Below, one piece after another: positions 5,232 to 7,706 of a stretch of 7,706 bases of DNA. The notes below the pieces were generated by a model. The model made no database searches, was not told the origin of the DNA, and was given only the letters and a program-made list of their open reading frames with translations. A program made the position numbers and the translations under genes. Every line of letters begins with the position of its first letter. Within the stretch, counting starts at the first letter, position 1. Origin of the DNA: Alphaproteobacteria bacterium (lineage in GTDB: Bacteria; Pseudomonadota; Alphaproteobacteria; Micropepsales; Micropepsaceae); NCBI GenBank assembly GCA_028869725.1, contig JAGWRJ010000665.1, forward strand, positions 1-7,706, given 5' to 3'.

Positions 5232-7706
5232 GCGTGAATGATCTGACCTTGGCCAAGAACCTGACCGCGCGGGTCAATGACCTGTGCGTCGGGCTGGAAA
5301 CGGGGGAAGCGCCAATTCTGGAGATGGTTGCGGGCGTGACCCGCGACCTGCTCGTCTGGTGGTTCGCCCAGGGCCACATAGACGCACGGGAATACAACTA
5401 CCACCCCGGTCAACGGCAGGCGATCCTGAATGCCATCTACGCGCATGAGGTGCTGAGAGCACCCCTGCCCAAAGACCTCTACGCCGAGCTTGCCGCCGAT
5501 GAATTGCTCGCGTCCGCCGGATTGACCAAGGAGCTGTCGGCCGCCAAGAACGCTCACCCGAAATACTGCATGAAGATGGCGACCGGCACCGGCAAGACCT
5601 GGGTGCTGCAAGCCCTACTCATCTGGCAATACTTGAACGCCAAGCACCATGACAGACAGGACACGGGCGCGTCATTCAGCACGAATTTTCTCATCGTCGC
5701 GCCGGGGCTCATCGTTTACGACCGGCTGCTGGATGCGTTCCTCGGCAAAGAACACGAGGGCGAGCGGAATTTCGAGACCTCCGATCTGGCGAAGTATCAG
5801 AGCCTGTTCGTACCCGACACCTACCGACTGGAAATCTTCAGTTTTGTGCAGAGCGCCATTGCCACGAAGGAAGAGATTGGACGGAAAGTGACGGGCGGCG
5901 GTTTGATCGCCATCACCAACTGGCATTTGCTGGCTGGGTTGGAGGAAGTCCTCAATGAAGAGGCCGTTGTAGACCCCGGTCAGGCCATCGAGCCGGATCA
6001 GGTTGTTGAGTCGGTGTTTCCTCTCCGTCCGGGAAAATCTGCAGGTAACGATCTGAACCAGTTGGATCAAAACTACGTGCGCGGCAGCGAGCTGCAATAT
6101 CTTGCCAATCTGGAGAGCCTCGTCGTGTTCAATGACGAAGCGCACCACATCCATGCAGTCAAAAAGGCGGACGAAAACACCGAAGTTGAGTGGCAGAAAA
6201 GCCTGATCTATATCGCCGAGGGCAAGGGAAAGCATTTTGTGCAGGTGGATTTCTCCGCCACGCCTTACAACCAGATCGGTTCAGGCAAGAGCCTCACCAA
6301 GGCGATGTTTCCGCACATCGTGGTGGACTTCGACCTCAAGACCGCGATGCGGGCCGGGCTAGTCAAGTCGCTGGTACTCGACAAGCGCAAGGAAATAGCC
6401 AGCCTCGAATTCGACTTCAAGGCGGAACGCGACGAAAAAGGCAACGTAATCGGCTTGTCGGACGGTCAGCGTGTGATGTTGCGAGCCGGGCTTACCAAAT
6501 TGAAGAAACTGGAGGAGGACTTTGCCCGGCTCGATCAGAATCGCCGCCCGAAAATGATGGTGATGTGCGAGGACACGGAGGTGACGCCCTACGTGGAGGA
6601 GTTCTTCCGTGCCGAGGGATTGAGCGATGAAGAATTTCTGCGGGTGGACTCCGGGAAGAAAGGCGAACTGAAGAAAGACGACTGGGACCGCGTGCGCGAG
6701 CGCTTGTTCGACGTGGACCGGCACCCGCAGCCTCGCGTCATCATCTCCGTGCTGATGCTGCGTGAGGGATTCGACGTAAACAATATCTGCGTCATCGTGC
6801 CGCTCCGTTCCACGCAAGCACAGATTCTGCTGGAGCAGACTATCGGCCGCGGGTTGCGGTTGATGTGGCGCGAGAGTGAATACGCCGATACTAAAACCGA
6901 GAACCGGCAACTCATCCGGCAAGGCAAGGAGCCCAGCAGTCTGATAGATGTTCTGAGCATCATCGAACACCCTGCCTTCATGGAATTCTATGCCGAACTC
7001 ATGAAGGAAGGTCTTATCGGTGAGATGACCGACGAAGCGCCCGGGGGCGGTGCGACCGGAGATCTGATTTCCGTGGGTCTGCGGGAAGGGTACGAAGAAT
7101 ACGATATCGCCATTCCATTCATTCTCGAAGAGGAAGAAGAGACAGTTTCACGAAAGGATATTGCGCTGGAGAAACTGGCTCCATTCGATGGATTCACACT
7201 CGCCCAGCTAAAGAACCTGGTCGGGAAAGGTGACAAGTTCACGTCGCACGACGTGGAAACCGGAAAGATGTTCGGCGACTACCGAGTTGACGGCGGGGTC
7301 ATGACCGCGACCGGCTATAACGACTACATTGCGCGGCTGGTCAACCGCGTGAGCTTGATGCTGACCGAGCCATTGACCGAGAGCAAGCGCAGCTACGCCA
7401 ATATGACGAAATTCCCCTACATGCAGATCGAGAAGCCGAAGCTGGCGGGGCTCGCTGATCGTTACATCCGGCAGCGCCTTTTCAGCGTCGAGTTTGCGCC
7501 TCTGGAGGATGAAAACTGGCGTATGTTGCTTCTCGACTCTGTGGCAACTCACGTCATCACTCAGCTCGCTCGGGCGATCATGGCGGCGGAAGAAACCCGC
7601 ATCGAGGGCGAGACGGTGGTCAATCACCGTTACCTTTCCGAAGTGGGGAAACTTTCGATGCGCGAGTCATTCTCGATGGAAGTGGTCAAGTGCATCTATT
7701 CAAGGC
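5228..7706 (+). CDS. res: Type III restriction endonuclease subunit (Res), 3' end cut by window
   Basis: This open frame of at least 826 codons has no stop before the window ends. Res is the superfamily 2 helicase/nuclease partner of Mod, using ATP to communicate between two unmodified sites before cutting. Helicase motifs appear in order: a Q-motif-like HPGQRQAI (59-66), Walker A ATGTGKT (118-124), DEAH (303-306), SATP (343-346), REGFDV (512-517) and motif VI QTIGRGLR (537-544). A region of about 280 residues follows, including EYDIAIPFILEEEEE, without a helicase motif. The PD-(D/E)xK nuclease domain normally at the C-terminus is not seen and should lie beyond 7706; full-length Res proteins are about 900-1000 residues. 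The start ATG overlaps the mod stop as ATGA, typical of translational coupling, with GGAGG at 5210-5214 a little far upstream. No frameshift or internal stop is present. Confidence 0.93.
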   Translation, partial: MSVNDLTLAKNLTARVNDLCVGLETGEAPILEMVAGVTRDLLVWWFAQGHIDAREYNYHPGQRQAILNAIYAHEVLRAPLPKDLYAELAADELLASAGLTKELSAAKNAHPKYCMKMATGTGKTWVLQALLIWQYLNAKHHDRQDTGASFSTNFLIVAPGLIVYDRLLDAFLGKEHEGERNFETSDLAKYQSLFVPDTYRLEIFSFVQSAIATKEEIGRKVTGGGLIAITNWHLLAGLEEVLNEEAVVDPGQAIEPDQVVESVFPLRPGKSAGNDLNQLDQNYVRGSELQYLANLESLVVFNDEAHHIHAVKKADENTEVEWQKSLIYIAEGKGKHFVQVDFSATPYNQIGSGKSLTKAMFPHIVVDFDLKTAMRAGLVKSLVLDKRKEIASLEFDFKAERDEKGNVIGLSDGQRVMLRAGLTKLKKLEEDFARLDQNRRPKMMVMCEDTEVTPYVEEFFRAEGLSDEEFLRVDSGKKGELKKDDWDRVRERLFDVDRHPQPRVIISVLMLREGFDVNNICVIVPLRSTQAQILLEQTIGRGLRLMWRESEYADTKTENRQLIRQGKEPSSLIDVLSIIEHPAFMEFYAELMKEGLIGEMTDEAPGGGATGDLISVGLREGYEEYDIAIPFILEEEEETVSRKDIALEKLAPFDGFTLAQLKNLVGKGDKFTSHDVETGKMFGDYRVDGGVMTATGYNDYIARLVNRVSLMLTEPLTESKRSYANMTKFPYMQIEKPKLAGLADRYIRQRLFSVEFAPLEDENWRMLLLDSVATHVITQLARAIMAAEETRIEGETVVNHRYLSEVGKLSMRESFSMEVVKCIYSR

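Noticed and set aside
6190..6970. Open frames on both strands inside res.
   Set aside because: The helicase frame carries DEAH, SATP and motif VI in order across this region. The others have Arg/Gly- or Ser-rich shadow composition.
3147..7706. A methyltransferase plus helicase as part of DISARM or BREX.
   Set aside because: Motif order, ATGA coupling and the Res-type helicase fit a plain Type III pair. No drmA, drmB, pglZ or brxC-like gene is in the window, though genes beyond the edge are unseen.
1..7706. CRISPR array, tRNA, rRNA, integrase or insertion-sequence transposase.
   Set aside because: I found no regularly spaced repeats, no cloverleaf-like sequence, and no recombinase or transposase motifs on either strand.

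Overview
The window looks like one edge of a defence island in a GC-rich bacterium, most plausibly a proteobacterium. The basis is the GC-rich flank, clear Shine-Dalgarno sites, and a DUF427 gene next to a decayed esterase. Nothing in it fixes the genus.

Left flank (1 to about 1075). The tail of an unrecognised gene is followed by a complete 92-residue DUF427 gene. Next, on the minus strand, lies the decayed middle of an alpha/beta-hydrolase (esterase) gene, with two compensating frameshifts and both ends missing. Upstream of that remnant is a GC-rich stretch of about 270 bp with several perfect hairpins and no recognisable gene. A sampled 60-base line here (541-600) is 75% GC.

Island (about 1080 to the window end). 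Composition drops abruptly: line 1081-1140 is 28% GC. Five plus-strand genes follow with gaps of 76, 18 and 26 bp and one ATGA overlap. The first two encode small proteins whose C-terminal halves can be aligned with each other by eye, probably as a winged-helix domain. The third encodes a 281-residue protein with a helical N-terminal half and a Rossmann-like C-terminal half resembling TIR-like or deoxyribosyltransferase-like nucleotide-processing domains. The fourth and fifth are mod and res of a Type III restriction-modification system. The res frame is open to the last base, so the gene is cut by the window edge before the expected nuclease domain.

How they may work together. Mod would methylate its target site, and Mod plus Res would cut unmodified invading DNA. 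The three upstream genes form a compact cassette, two putative DNA-binding or regulatory proteins plus one putative nucleotide-acting effector. Its role is inferred, not known. It could be a separate small defence module beside the Type III system, or an accessory transcribed with it. This cassette is the best candidate here for something undescribed. The Mod gene is itself a compositional mosaic: 68% GC in a sampled N-terminal line, about 39% across 3721-3960, and about 60% after 4321. That pattern suggests replacement of the target-recognition segment.
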